From: Sipunculus nudus
Lineage: Eukaryota; Annelida; Sipuncula; Golfingiida; Sipunculidae
Length of the DNA: 64,000 bases
Reading direction: 5' to 3'
NCBI GenBank assembly: GCA_026874595.1
Contig: CM049316.1
Coordinates: forward strand, 58,909,676-58,973,675
Shown here: positions 12,086 to 24,904 of the stretch, one piece after another
How the letters are laid out: each line of letters starts with the position of its first letter
Position numbering within the stretch: position 1 is the stretch's first letter
Position numbers and translations under genes: made by a program
Notes under the pieces: generated by a model
What the model saw: only the letters and a program-made list of their open reading frames with translations
The model's database searches: none
What the model was told of the DNA's origin: nothing

Positions 12086-12419
12086 AATTTTTCAGGTTCA
12101 TAAAGCTCTGATGCAGGTAGACCAGAAATGAATGGCCTGTGATGACTGCTGGTAATATAAGCAGCAGGTTACGCGGAAAGTCTGTTACTGTATAAAGTAG
12201 GATTGTAAAACACCACAAAAGTAAGATGATCTGACAGAGAATGCCAAAACAGAGATCAAAACCGATGTAAACAAGGTGTGAGGACATCGCAAACAGTCAC
12301 TGGGCCCCCTGCAGGGCAGCAGGAACACCATCAGATCTAAGGCTACAGGCGGTAATGCAAATCTGAGGATCATTCCAAACTCGCTCTGTAAAACAAACAG
12401 CTAACCGCCCAAGTCTCTT

Positions 12420-12965
12420 TGAATCATCAAGAGATTTTGGAAGCATGGCGGGGTCCGAGGCCCCTGGAGGACGTGAAAGGAGGCGGACCCATCCGTATTC
12501 CGCTACAGTGGTAGACCGTCTACCGTTATCCTTTGGAGGGCATGGCTTGGGCTTGTGCTCCTCTCGGGAGGGCTGTTGGCCCTTTGGTATGATTTTTGAT
12601 AGAAGGTTGCTATGGTGACAAACCCAATCTGTGGCATGGGGATGGGGTGGAATGCGGTGTCTTTGACTGGCTGATCAGTGACATGACAGACGGGCTTCCA
12701 GACACGAGGTACAGACCCACCTGTAACTCTTAAGTCTGACTGTGGTTCAGTAATGTCACCAGAAACGGGCTTTGTTGATCACTGATTAACAGCCTGCTGG
12801 GCCGTGCTGGGGCTACAAATGTAACGCAGCCAACAGGTTAAACGGGGTTGATATGGCCACTTTAAAGCAGTCATTAGCTTGATGTCTCCCAGTCAGGTTA
12901 TTAATCGTTACGGTATCCCATGAGGCTCAAATGTCTCCATCTCATGTTTCTCAACTAGTTGTGTA
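12420..12965. other. GC-rich island with a perfect 15-nt palindrome
   Basis: This is among the most GC-rich noncoding sequence in the window (GGCGGGGTCCGAGGCCCCTG near 12448). GGTAGAC C GTCTACC at 12510-12524 is a perfect inverted repeat. No coding frame is supported. The island could be a conserved regulatory element or an unmethylated CpG-containing promoter-like element. Confidence 0.4.
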
Positions 12966-14040
12966 GTAATACAGACACTGCTGTGTCTGCACCTGAACTT
13001 AAGATGTTCTCTCCCTCTGAGAACTTTAATTAAGGTAAAACTTAAGAGTTTATAGCATCTTCTGCCTTATATGGCTTCAAAGCAGTGATGCCTTTTTTAC
13101 CTAGACTTACACGTGATTATGAAAATCTACTAAAAATACTTTAAAATTTGGCATTGCATGATTGTCTCCCAAAAAGCTGAATAAGGGACACACATGAACC
13201 AGTGCCACCCCAGTCCCCCCACACATACTTCTGATTGATGTCCCTTTCCAAGAAAACTAAATTCAGGGTGTGTGTTCTCAAGGCAACTTAATTTACACTA
13301 TATGTGTGTTAATGGAGATTAACTGTCTTAGACTTTTAATAATTTAAATGTTACCAAAACTACCTGTCTGCACCTGTAGACAATGCTAATAGGAACTATA
13401 GAAAACTATAGATATCACCCCTGACCGACTGTCCCCACTACCAGACTGTGTTACTAGTTAGTCAGACTGTACTACAGTACTTAGTTTCTAAATATGACCT
13501 GATAATTGAAATGGGCTAATAAGTATATATGTATATACAAAGACAGAAGGCATAAAATGATGCAAAGTTTAAGCACTTTTCAAATATAATTGTAATGCAG
13601 TGGTAAAAAATGGCAACAAATTGCTGAATACCATGTCAGAAAACATGTTTAATGTAAGGTCAGGTTATGCATTATATCATGCAGAATGTGACATTATTGC
13701 AAATATTGTTTGTCCCGTCTGTATCTGAAGGACGGGGGGGGGGGGGGTGTTTTATTTGAACATTAAATTATTCTAATTTTCATATAATTTACTTTCTGTA
13801 CCATAGAAAATGCATGGGGTTCTGGTGTTCTTCCATTATACTTACATTTTAAGTTAAAAATCTGTATGTGTTACTGATTGTTACTTAATTTATTAAATTA
13901 AGTCATTTTGATTTAAACAATTAAGTATGCTTTATGCACTGTTAGGAAGCATTTTGTACTGTTTCTACACCAGTTGAGAGAATATGTATTTGTGTACACT
14001 AGCAGACTGTACATTTCTGGCCTTACATGCTGCAAACACT
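12966..14040. other. AT-rich noncoding DNA with a G14 run
   Basis: Nothing gene-like is visible. A homopolymer of 14 G occupies 13734-13747. Confidence 0.7.
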
Positions 14041-14920
14041 TGCTGCAGGCCTGGACAGTATGCATCAAACAGCACTGAACCAGCAGACTTTACAGATTGT
14101 TTCTGCATTACCAGATCATGGCTATCTTACTTAACAACAAGTGGCTGGTCGACATAGTTGACAGGCACAGCTGAATCACTACTTAACTTTTTTCCTAGAG
14201 AGCTTTCCATGCATCTACGGGAATCTTCTTTAAGGTATAAAGGATATTAAGGGATAAGTACTGCTGTAGAGCATAACAGATGTTTTAGTCGACGAACATT
14301 GTGATATAAGTGGGGCAAACTTTTTTTCCGTGATTCCAAAACTGCTGACGTCAAGTGCGGGGCTTATTTGACATATGTTCCCGGGATGGATGTGTAAGAC
14401 CTGAGTTCATTATCGAGAATCAGCGGGACTAGTATTTCACTCATCACAATGCACAACCATTATGCCAAGACAATATGATTGCCGGGCATATACAAGGTCT
14501 CTTTTAGAGAGGAAATGCATCGTTTGTGAAACTACCGGAGAGATTTGGTGGCAGCACAAAGAATGGCCCGAAGATGGGGCTCATATCCACTTATTTAGCT
14601 TTTATCAAGACGAAAGGGATGTATGTTGCGTGACCTGCTATGTTCAATGATGTCTTGTCAGCAGAAAAGAGTTGGCTGGGTCTTGGTTACGGCTTTTCAT
14701 TGCTGCATCTGAACTGCAGAATATGCCATTCTTTGTCCGTTAACATTTGAGATCCGGTACTGATTGGGAACTTGAAAGGTGATGATATCCGTTAGGGCTC
14801 TTTGTAAAGCCACCCCGTGCCCCTGTCACCCACTTTTCAATAGCCGATCAAGTTCACTTTATGCCATAATGGAGGACACGGTCTTAGGTTTTGGCAGGTG
14901 ATTCACAAGTACTTTACATC
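14040..14920. other. GC-richer island, candidate conserved noncoding element
   Basis: A complex sequence containing a 62-codon + strand frame at 14462-14650 with a CxxC...CCxxC pattern and several Trp codons. It lacks a clear splice acceptor or any family match, so I do not call it a gene. AGGTCTCTTTTAGAGAGGAA near 14494 contains a short inverted repeat. Regulatory DNA is preferred. Confidence 0.35.
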
Positions 14921-15840
14921 TTGAAATGCTATCCCTAACTGTCCACGATTACCTTGCTGACATTTTCTATGCTAGGTCCAATTAAGGCCAAATTGAGAGT
15001 TATATTCAGTTTAATGTAAGGTATATTATCACCTACATTAGGCATGCTGACAAAGCTGGGGACACCAGAAGGTCACATTTCACTAGCTTGTGCCATATGG
15101 AGAGTTGAGTGCAAAATTTTTAACGTTGAAGATCAGGGTATGTGTATTACTGGGTGTTACTTTTGAGGCTGAGCAAATGTAAGGAGCTGAAGTGTTGTAA
15201 GTATTGGTAATTGTTGAAATAAAGCAACGTGTGAGAGCCTGCACCACAGGAAAAGCTTAATTGACTTTCAGTAGAATGCATACTTTTTCCATGGCAAGAA
15301 AAGCTCACTGGATTGCCAGTATATTTGGATCTGCACAAAAAATTAATCAGCTGTTACCTGACCTATGTCCAACTCATCAAAAAAACTTTCTTGGAAATCG
15401 GTTGTGTATTTTTTTTGCCTAATCCTGCAAACAATCAAAACAACAAAAACAGGTAAAAACATAACCTCCTTTGTGAAGGTAAAAATGTTAAGTACAGTTG
15501 AAGACTGTATAAACACTCAAATTCAGACTGTAAAACATCTTCTTTTTTTCTCAGGAATTCTGCAGTTTGGGGATATATAAGATATTTTCTCAGTCTTTAT
15601 GTGTGGCCCTGTTGCAGCAGAAACAAATATGGTGACTATATGTTTTAATTTGTGCTGGATGTGGTTTATATAGTACATAGCCATGTTTCATATAATGTAT
15701 ATACAGAACCATCAGCTGACGTTAACATCCTCAGTATATTATACTGAGATGGAGATGATGGCAGTTATGGAGATATAATGGTCAGGCCTCAGTGCCATAA
15801 AAAATGTGTGTATTCCTATAGTATTTATGTTATTTCTCCC
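14921..15840. other. AT-rich noncoding DNA
   Basis: Short frames on both strands only. I see no transposon ends, arrays or splice-bounded exon. Confidence 0.6.
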
Positions 15841-15845
15841 TCTGT

Positions 15846-15863
15846 ATACACACACACACACAC

Positions 15864-15932
<69 letters not shown>

Positions 15933-15950
15933 CACACACACACACATATA
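15846..15950. repeat. (CA)n-(TA)n-(CA)n compound microsatellite
   Basis: A central run of about 30 TA dinucleotides is flanked on both sides by CA runs. The TA core can extrude as a cruciform. Confidence 0.97.
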
Positions 15951-15980
15951 TAATCAGAGAGAGAAGAGAGAGAGTGGCAT

Positions 15981-16007
15981 GGGACTGGGTGGGAGGGGGA
16001 GGGGGAG
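15981..16007 (+). other. G-quadruplex motif
   Basis: GGGACTGGGTGGGAGGGGGA followed by GGGGG gives five G-runs of three or more with loops of one to three bases, a strong quadruplex pattern. It sits 30 bases after a long TA repeat and a GA repeat (15957-15974). Confidence 0.85.
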
Positions 16008-16009
16008 GC

Positions 16010-16945
16010 AGACAGACAGCTAAGAGAAAATGATTATGAGAACTGTATTATATTGTACTATATAATATTCCAGCATATTACTTATGGATTAAACAGTATA
16101 TCATGATTTGCACATTATGTTGTACTTGTGGAGTTGTCTATATAAAGAGGGGGGGGGGGTCTGTAAGAACAGAATCCAAGGTTGATTAACCATGACCTAG
16201 CTATATATGTGTTGATGTCATACATTTTAGTGTCCTTTGTATTATCTGATACAGACATTATACAATAATATTGATATTCAAGAATGAGAAAAAAAACATG
16301 ATAAACTGATCGTAAAGTGTATGTTTATATTAAGCTCCCTGGCAGCTGATAAAACAGAGATATGTGTACATTGTACAATATGATAATTACAACAGAATAT
16401 ATACTCAGAGAATCTATTCCAAGAAAAGATCCCTAGTTGTTCATTTACATTCCAGTCCCTTATAGGAGTCAGGCAGCATGTTGTTGTATCATTTCTCAGC
16501 TGTCTCCGAGTGTTGATTTTGAGTTTATGACCTGTTTTTATTTGTGTCCGGAGACCCTTGGATTAACTTGGTATGCCTCTCAAAGTCACATCTTCGATCA
16601 GTGCAGCTGTCTTTGTCTTTTGTCTGTGCCATCTTGGAGTATGGTTCAAACACTTATCCAAAGTCAAACTAGTTTTATCACAATGACTAAAATATTATCT
16701 TTGTAATATTACTCCTTTTCTCTTGAATTAGTTAATAATTTTTTGCTTAATTTAAATATGAAAATTGAGATATTTATTTATTTAGTCTGGAATATTTTTT
16801 TTAATATGTAACGGTAATAAAATTGAATATTTTGAAGATCTTATAAATTTGAGACTCTTGGGGAACCAAGTCATAGGTGCACATATCTAAATTTAATATT
16901 TAAATTAATCAGGCTGATATGCTGACTTAATCTGTGTTTAAAACA
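16010..16945. other. AT-rich noncoding DNA with a G11 run
   Basis: No gene is visible. A run of 11 G lies at 16149-16159. Confidence 0.65.
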
Positions 16946-18866
16946 TTTTTAGCTCAGCTGACTATAAGTCATCTGAGCTATAGTCGTGGTCCATTGTCCG
17001 TCGTCCGTCCGTCTGTCCGTCCGTCCGTCCGTCCGTCCGTAGATGTGGCACGTTTTGAAACCGTAAGACCTAGGAATCCAAAATTCAGCATAATGTTAGA
17101 TGTCCCCAAGATCTCCTACCAAGCCGAAAACTGGGTCTTTGCGACTTCGTTCCTTTGAGAAATTTAGGAAAAACCTCAATTTTTCATTAAAATCCTATTT
17201 TCACACTGCAGGACTGCCTAATATCAAAACCACTCATCTGTTTTTCCTCATATTTACCATAAATATTCTTCTATATAGTTCCTATGTACATGCTAGAAAT
17301 TAAGTCTGTTAAGTATAAATTCTTTAAGTTATGGGCCCAAACATAATGGACTTTGTGAAAAATCAGGAAAAATATTTACTCACTTAACATGAAAAATTTT
17401 GAAACTAGAGTCTGTTTTCCCAAGTATATAACTATGTTTAATTAAGATTCAATTGTTTACCCAAAATTAGATCTGAATTTTGTAAATTTTTTAAGTAATT
17501 AGCATAAAAATAAAATCAGTACCTTAAATTTTGCCCAACTTTGACCATGGCACGTTTTTTTCCTGTAAGTACCATTGATTTAATTTTCACAGCATGTAAA
17601 CATAAATATTTAATTTGTTCAAATCTGAAATTTGGAAGTAAAAGCTTGAAAATTAAGCTAGTTATTGATTTTTTTCTTGAGGCTCTATTGTAGTCATTTG
17701 CTTTGTTTACAGATTACAGATGCAGGGTCCCACTTCAGGTCACTGGAATTCAGCTATGCCAGGGTTTCTGATTTGTTACAGTCACTGGGGGAGATCCCCT
17801 ACTGTGACAGGTGTACAGTTATTCTCATATCACCACCCCAATGACCCCCCCCCCCCCCCCCCCCCCCGCAAACCCAACCCTCCAAGTGTTATGCAGTATT
17901 GTTATTGTTTTCACTGTATCTCCTTAATTGTAATGCTGTTTCCACTCTGATATGCAAAACCTTTCCTTGAAAAAGTAATTCAAGGTGTAATCCAGAAGAT
18001 GCAATGTTGTGTAATGTAGCATTTTAAAGAAATCATTTTTCTTTTAAATGATTTTACCATTCATAATGGAACCCATCAGTATGCTTAAATTATGATAAAA
18101 TATGAAGCACATTAAGGATAAATAAAGACACAATTAAAAATTGTGAAATCTAAATCAAGTATTTTTTTTAGATATTTATTGTTTTGCAGATTTAAAAGAT
18201 ATATTTTTGTGGTAAAAAATAAATAAACATTTGTATGCATGATGTGGTGTTATCTGACAAGATTGAGATTTATGATGATGCAATTGAGAATTATGAATCA
18301 ACTTTTATATTCAGATATATATGTTATATTGAAAATGTATAGAAATATAAACTTAAATTTAAAAAAATTGATGTGATAAAAAAATGAGGATTTATTACAA
18401 ACAGTTGTTCATTATTTTCCGGCATCAGCAGAATTTGAGATCAGGCTTTGTTTGCCATGTTTTATGTTGTTAATTAGTTATTTTTCAACTGTATACATTT
18501 CATAAAAAAAAAAACATATTTAATAATATATATTATACAAAAAAAAGATTCGATTGAACAAATGTGTAAACTACTGAAATGTCAACAGTTAATCGAAAAG
18601 CCAACTAATGATCATGGTAATTGTACAGATCATTTGTTCACAAACTGCTCACATGCTTCAGTTTCAACATTAGGAAACACATGGTCAGGTCACAAAATAT
18701 TATTTGCAACAATTTCTTGCTCATCAATACAAACCAATCATATAAACCAACCATGGCCTTTATTACCTCTTCCTCTTACACTTTATCTCCATTTGATATT
18801 ATTTTAGATTTTTACCTTCAAGGTTAACGTCAGCTGAGCACAGTGACCCATAGGTCCCTTGTTTTG
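16946..18866 (+). mobile_element. Mollusc-type interspersed repeat, copy 1
   Basis: The copy starts TTTTTAGCTCAGCTGACTAT and ends GTCAGCTGAGCACAGTGACC plus CATAGGTCCCTTGTTTT. GCTCAGCTGAC (16952-16962) and GTCAGCTGAGC (18829-18839) are perfect 11-bp inverted ends. A (GTCC)n tract at 16998-17040 follows the head. The body is AT-rich and shares long identity with 35091-37476 (for example GTTATGGGCCCAAACATAAT at 17328). It holds a C23 run at 17845-17867. No intact protein frame is visible. The class is uncertain: a non-autonomous DNA element is the simplest guess. Confidence 0.85.
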
Positions 18867-19555
18867 AAAGGTTTGGTTCAGAATAATCATATTGATAGTA
18901 CAACTAAAGTTTAAAGGAACATTAATTTGTGGATAAAGTGAAGGGTAAATTTTATTTTATTTGTGAATTGTAAAGTTAGATTCTATTCCAGGCATCATTA
19001 ATTGCATAGATTGAATATATTTTAATTTATCAAGCAAATCATATACATTTAGGGGATACCTAGCCATGTCTTAAGAAATAGTGTGAAGGGGTCATTTAGT
19101 TTTTACCTTCTTATTCAGTAAACAGTGCCACCTATTGGCAAATTTTGAAAACTTTTTTTTAGAAAAATACTTTTCCATCATAACACATATCAATTAGAAC
19201 TAGGCATTTTTTTTTCATGATAATCTTTGCAGATATACATACACAACACACACACAGGAATATTCCCCACAATAACACTTATATTGACAAAAATTCTAAA
19301 CACTTTAAGTAATAATAATTACTTATTTTTCAGTAGTAAAAAGAATATTCTTGTTCTAGTGCTTTCCTGGGCAGGTGGGATAAAAATAAATAACATGAGG
19401 GGGCTGGCCATTTAGAGAACATACTCCCTTTAAGTGCAAAACGGCCTAAGTTTAAGTGATGTTGACAGAGAGATGGAGTGATCCTGAATGTGGTCAAACA
19501 GCACATTATGTGAGAATGAGAGAAACTCAACAGTCGCCAAGAGAGGGAGCGACTA
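18867..19555. other. AT-rich noncoding DNA
   Basis: No gene is visible. A CTCF-like core (TGCCACCTATTGGC) lies at 19136-19149. Confidence 0.6.
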
Positions 19556-19559
19556 CAGA

Positions 19560-19960
19560 TCTGGGTTGAGTAACCCACTACACCAGTGCTCGTGGGCTGT
19601 ATAAGCCACGTTCATGTTCCCTGCACAGCACATCTGTTTGTTTTTTTAGTACATGTGTGGTAATCGCCACCAATCATCAGAAGCCACAATTCAACCGCCC
19701 CAAAAATAACGGGCCGCAAAACTGAAGACCATGGCACTAATGAAGCTACCTTTGTTTTCCGTGCCAAAATACTCCGCACATAACAATCAGCAATTGCCGC
19801 AGTGGAAAAGTGCCAGATATATTGTTTACACTCAACTTCGTCATTATATTATTCACACTGGTTCTTCCTTGTGATAGCTGTCTCTACGGTATTTATAATA
19901 CTTTTATTTCCTTCACATCATAACCAGTCTGTGTAAACTAACCAAATTATATGCCACCGG
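19560..19960. other. GC-richer island, candidate conserved noncoding element
   Basis: Complex sequence with TAATGAAGCTACCTTTG and CCACAATTCAACCGCCCC-type motifs and no coding frame of note. The sharp compositional contrast with both flanks is the only evidence of function. Confidence 0.3.
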
Positions 19961-20500
19961 CAATTTTATATTTTTTTTTATTTGCCAGATTTTTTATGTA
20001 GCACACACTATTTTTATGTTGCACACACCGGATAGAATCTTGTATTACTTTGGGACAAGTACACTAGCCAAGTTTCCATCATCTCACACATGTATTCTGA
20101 CAAATTTTGATGTACAAAGCAGTGCAAGTTTTGGCAGACTGGCAAGATACCTAATAGATGAGTTCTGAGGTATGCAATATACCACTATCATGCTGAGTAC
20201 TCAACTGGTATATTAATTTCATTCATTTATTTGTAGACATTTTAAAGTTTCATATTATTTCATCAAATCCTTTGTTAATGTTTGTTAATTTATGGATGAT
20301 GTCACGCTGACTCATACTGAAGTTAAGCTGTCAGCATTTGTCACACACTGTATGTTTGTATTTCAAAACATATTATAATGTTAACATATATTTAAGGCAA
20401 TTAGGCCTATTAACTTTAACATATTAGGGTATTAATATAAAATTAATAGCCTTGGTACTTGTTTTACAAGCGAAAAACCAAATATTTCTTAGTTCAGCCT
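19961..20500. other. AT-rich noncoding DNA
   Basis: I see no gene or repeat array here. A short duplication TATGTAGCACACACTATTTT / TATGTTGCACACACCGG occurs near 19995-20030. Confidence 0.6.
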
Positions 20501-21510
20501 TGAAATATCAGTAATATTGCAATATTACCTGAATCCAATATTAGAAATATTGTGATATTACCTGAAACCAATAAAGGTATAGTATTATGAAATTACCTGA
20601 ATCCATTAAAGGAAATATTGTGATATTACCCGAATTCAATATTAGTAATATTGTGATATTACTAGAATCCAATATTGGTACTATCGTGAGATTATCTTAA
20701 TCCAATATTGGAAATATTGTGAGATTACCTGAATCCAATAAAGGTACAGTATTGTGAAATTAACTGAATCAAATGTAGGTAGTATTGTGAAATTACCTGA
20801 ATCCAATATTAGTAATATTGAGATATTACCTGAATACGATATTGATAATATTGTAAAATACCTAAATCAAGTATTGTAAATATTGTGATATTACCTGAAT
20901 TCAGTATAGGTATAGTATTATGAAATTACCTGAATCCAATGTAGGTAGTATTGTAAAATCACCTGAATCCAGTATAAGTAATATTGTAATATTACCTGAA
21001 TCCAATATTGAAAATATTGTGATATTACTGAATCCAATATGGGTATAGTATTGTGAAATTACCTGAATCCAATATAGGTAGTATTATGAAATTATCTGAA
21101 TCCAATATTTTTTGGTAGTATTGTGAAATTACCTGAATCCAATAATGGCATAATATTGTGATATTACCTGAACCCAATATAGATAACATTGTGAAATTAC
21201 TTGAATCAAGTATAGGTAATATTGTGATATAACCTGAATCCAATATAGGTAGTATTGTGATATTACCTGAATCCAATAATGGTAATATTGTGAAAATACC
21301 TGAATACAATAATGGCATAATATTGTGATATTACCTGAACCCAATATAGGTAACATTGTGAAATTACTTGAATCCAATATAGGTAATATTGTGATATAAC
21401 CTGAATCCAATATTTGTAGTATTGTGATACTACCTGAATCCAATATAGGTAATATTTTAATATAACCTGAATCTAATATAGGTATGATATTGTGCAATTA
21501 CCCAAATCCA
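20500..21510. repeat. 33-36-bp minisatellite encoding tandem hairpins
   Basis: About 28 units follow the consensus CCTGAATCCAATATAGGTAA-TATTGTGATATTA. Most units contain GGTAATATTGTGATATTACC or a close variant, in which GGTAATAT pairs with ATATTACC around TGTG. Variants carry a GGTATAGTATTGTGAAATTA form that is 2-5 bases longer. Minus-strand frames of 97-122 codons (ILDSGNITILP repeats) follow from the unit length and are not genes. Confidence 0.95.
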
Positions 21511-22237
21511 ATTGCATATCATGATGTATATGTTCAAGCTTATCACCCTACTCTGGAATATTATAATGAACATGTTGAATTTGGTAGTAGAAAGATATGT
21601 GTCACATGGGAGTTACATAAGATACTGAATTATACTTTTAACTGGGTGCCTGTTTTACTATCATCCATTTCTGTTTATTAGTGATGCAGTAGTTTAGGAT
21701 ACTGAACATGATTTTCTATTTACAAGCAGATTCACCTGTCCCAGTGTTGTGTTCGACGTAAATTAAGTTAATATATATGAAATATTAAAATTGCTCTTAA
21801 ATGGGTATAATGTTTAAGCTTGGCATATTTAAATATTCAGATGTTGCATCCTTGCAGAGATGTTTAAAAATTACAATAAATGATTAGAACTGGGATAGAT
21901 AATTAATTAATTATACTAATATTGACTTTATTTTATTTTATTCTCATGGTTTGGTGAACAGCCTATAGATGGCGCTGCTATATTAATAAAAAACATAAGA
22001 AGTGCCATGCTTGGGTTTTACTGTATTTCCATGAGTAATTTTATTGAATTTGAAAGTCTTATTACATTCTAAAATTTAAAGATCTGAAAAGGAAATTTGA
22101 TGAATTTTATTTTAAATTTTATTTTATTTTATCAAGACAGGGAAGGTTTCAGATTTTAACTGCAGCACTATATGTATTTATATACACAATAATTTTATAT
22201 AATCTGGATATAAGTCAAACATATATTCAAGTGTATA

Positions 22238-22282
<45 letters not shown>

Positions 22283-22535
22283 TATCAGCAGTTATTTTGC
22301 TAAAGTGTTTGCATATCTGAAATATGGGGTTTTCACAATTTAAAGGTTTAGGCAAGGATTCATGTTGTAGGAATTTTTTAATTAAAATGACAATGGTAAT
22401 ATTGGAATCGTGCCAATAATTTCAAGTGTTAAAGGCCCCGTGGCTCCATTCAGTTCTTATAAAACATTCATTTTATCATGCAATGATAATATAATGAAAA
22501 AGATGAGAAAAAAATTAGCACAATAGAAGGGATCA
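21511..22535. other. AT-rich noncoding DNA with (GT)n-(TA)n at 22231-22281
   Basis: The stretch contains the compound microsatellite and a CTCF-like AGATGGCGCT core at 21967-21976. Otherwise nothing is recognised. Confidence 0.65.
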
Positions 22536-22539
22536 GTGG

Positions 22540-23335
22540 GGATCAGAGATGAATGACAGCTCGGTTGTTTATAAGGATCCCGGGAGCTGAATCCCTATTG
22601 TCAGATTGTTGGTTTACGAAGTCCAGTGAGTGTGTAGTGGAAGAGGGAGTGTTTTTTTATTATTCCACTATCAGACAGTGTAATAGCATCACCAGTAATG
22701 AATCTGTCATTTTTTTTGGACCAATCATCTGCCTGCTAAATGTGTGTTAAATTAGATGTTTAGCCCAGGGTTACGTCAGACGCTCCGTAATCATGTAATT
22801 GTTGCATGATAACTGCGGTGTGCTGTCGAGTGTAGACACAGCCTGGCAAGCTGAGTCCTTCCCTAAGCACAGTAGGCAACCAGGTACCTGGCATAGTACA
22901 ATATATAGTAGCCACGGAGCCAGACGATTCGCAGGCGACTTGCTCGTATCAACCACCTGAGCTGCCAGGCGTCATACTCCAGGCAGGGACAGGTTGTAGC
23001 TCATTGGAGGTAATCTTAGGACTCCAGCTAGTACTCTTTGTAACGGAGCAAAGTCTACCTGCCCCCAGCTCCCGATTGGTGGAGATTGGCACAAGTAAAG
23101 AAGGCTGTTTTTTGTGATCGTTATGACCTCTGACCTCTTGGGTGGGAGGCAGGGATAGTGATTTTCATTAGTGGGCTACCAGGGAGAACTTCAGAGGGCC
23201 CCTGGTAAGCAGTGTATTATGGTGGAGACGTAGCTTTAGGAATTTTGCAGACTTTTAAAACACAACCTTGGATAATTGTCTCGCAGTCTGAAGGCTGACA
23301 GTGTGGAGAAATAGGGGTATGTGACGCTCAGACAT
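22540..23335. other. GC-richer island with a DR1 motif
   Basis: Complex sequence rising in GC, with TGACCT C TGACCT at 23124-23136 (AGGTCA-N1-AGGTCA on the minus strand, the DR1 layout of HNF4/RXR/COUP-TF receptors). Short frames on both strands (61-65 codons) lack protein features. It reads as a candidate enhancer. Confidence 0.4.
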
Positions 23336-24900
23336 ATACATACACTCACACAATCACACGCAGAACAGTTATATTCTTGATAAATGAAGAATTATAACTA
23401 TAATATATGCTGATTTTGACCAAATTTAATTATAGGACTTAATCAATTATCATATTATTATTTCAGTAAATAAGAATTCTCATAAATATTTTAAATCATA
23501 TTTGTGTGTATGTGTAGGTATATGATGTGTGTTAGGTCAGAGTTTTAGCACATATAACATTTAAATAATATTAAATTCTCTACATATTCTATATTACTAC
23601 CATTTTTCATCAGATAATTTTCTTTTCTTTATGGATGTCCATTTATTTTCATTATAAAAAGGTATATTGTTTTCTATTTCCATTAATATAAAAAAATATC
23701 TGAATTATATTAATATTAAAGTGTAGATTTATTAATTTAAGTAAATTTAATTGTATTAGGTTGAACTTGTCTTTTCAGTGAAGCTACACTAATGATTTAA
23801 ACCAATAAATCTGCTTGTAAAATGCAGTGTTTTTTAGTTCCTATTAATTACAACATTATAAATTTTGCATTTAAAATCTTCAAACTATTTAAAAAAATAT
23901 TTCATTGATGTTTTGTATAACATATATTGGAAATGGCATCAACACATTTGTTTATGAGATATTTATTAATTACATGCTGGCATCTTGATGTTGTGCTCTG
24001 CATAGTGCGTTAATAATTAGCTGTCACTCACATCACATAGTAATTAGTAGTGATTCTCAACTGATTTATTAAACACCTATATTAAAAGACTGGTTATAAA
24101 CTGTTCAGACATTGATAGTTATGGAAGAAGGCTCTGCTATGCCTATGTTAAAGATAATACTTTTATCAGTAATAATAATAATAGTAGTAATAATAATAAT
24201 AATAATAGAGCCTATAATAAGTTGTATGATTCAGTTAGTTTACCATCCTTGTAATTAAAGACAGTATTTTAATTTAAAATAAATTTCCTAGTAAATTTAA
24301 CATGAGGTTTGAGGTTCAGCCATTCACAGACAATAGTCTATTAAGATAATAGTTGATAATAGTAGCGTTACAGATTTTGGTGATGTCGTACAGGTCTGCG
24401 TTCACATGCAAGAAATGGCCGTCAAAATTATAGTCGATAGCGGTAGCCTTGGCAAGCAGACAGAATCAAGGTTTCTCAGACCATTGAGACTCGGGGAAAT
24501 TTTGTTCATGGATTTTCCCAAGAAGTCGGTTTAAAAGAACCTTGTCTGTATGGAGGCCACATTAAAACCCTTGGTATCTACAAGGAAAGACTTGCCTTGA
24601 ATATTACCATGTATTTTCATGTGGCTTTGATAAAGGTCACAAACAGAATATTTTCATGCAGAAGAAGAGATATTTTAATGAAGAATTTTAATTCTTTATG
24701 GTAACTTGAAAATGCATACATATATATATTATTATACTCTTATCTCTGAGATACAAAGAATATATGAATTCATTCATTTATTCCTGATGTCAGTTAATTT
24801 AAATACTAAAATATTAGCCAACTGTGATATACAAGTGTAGATAAATGTGTATGCAATATTTCAGAAAACTGAGTTGTAACATCTTTGAAATTCTTCTGGT
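23336..24900. other. AT-rich noncoding DNA with (TAA)n at 24170-24208
   Basis: Low-GC sequence throughout. The trinucleotide repeat is interrupted by TAG variants. No exon or transposon end is recognised. Confidence 0.65.
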
Positions 24901-24904
24901 CAGT

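Noticed and set aside
21025..21497. Minus-strand frames of 97-122 codons with ILDSGNITILP repeats
   Set aside because: They arise from the 33-36-bp hairpin minisatellite.
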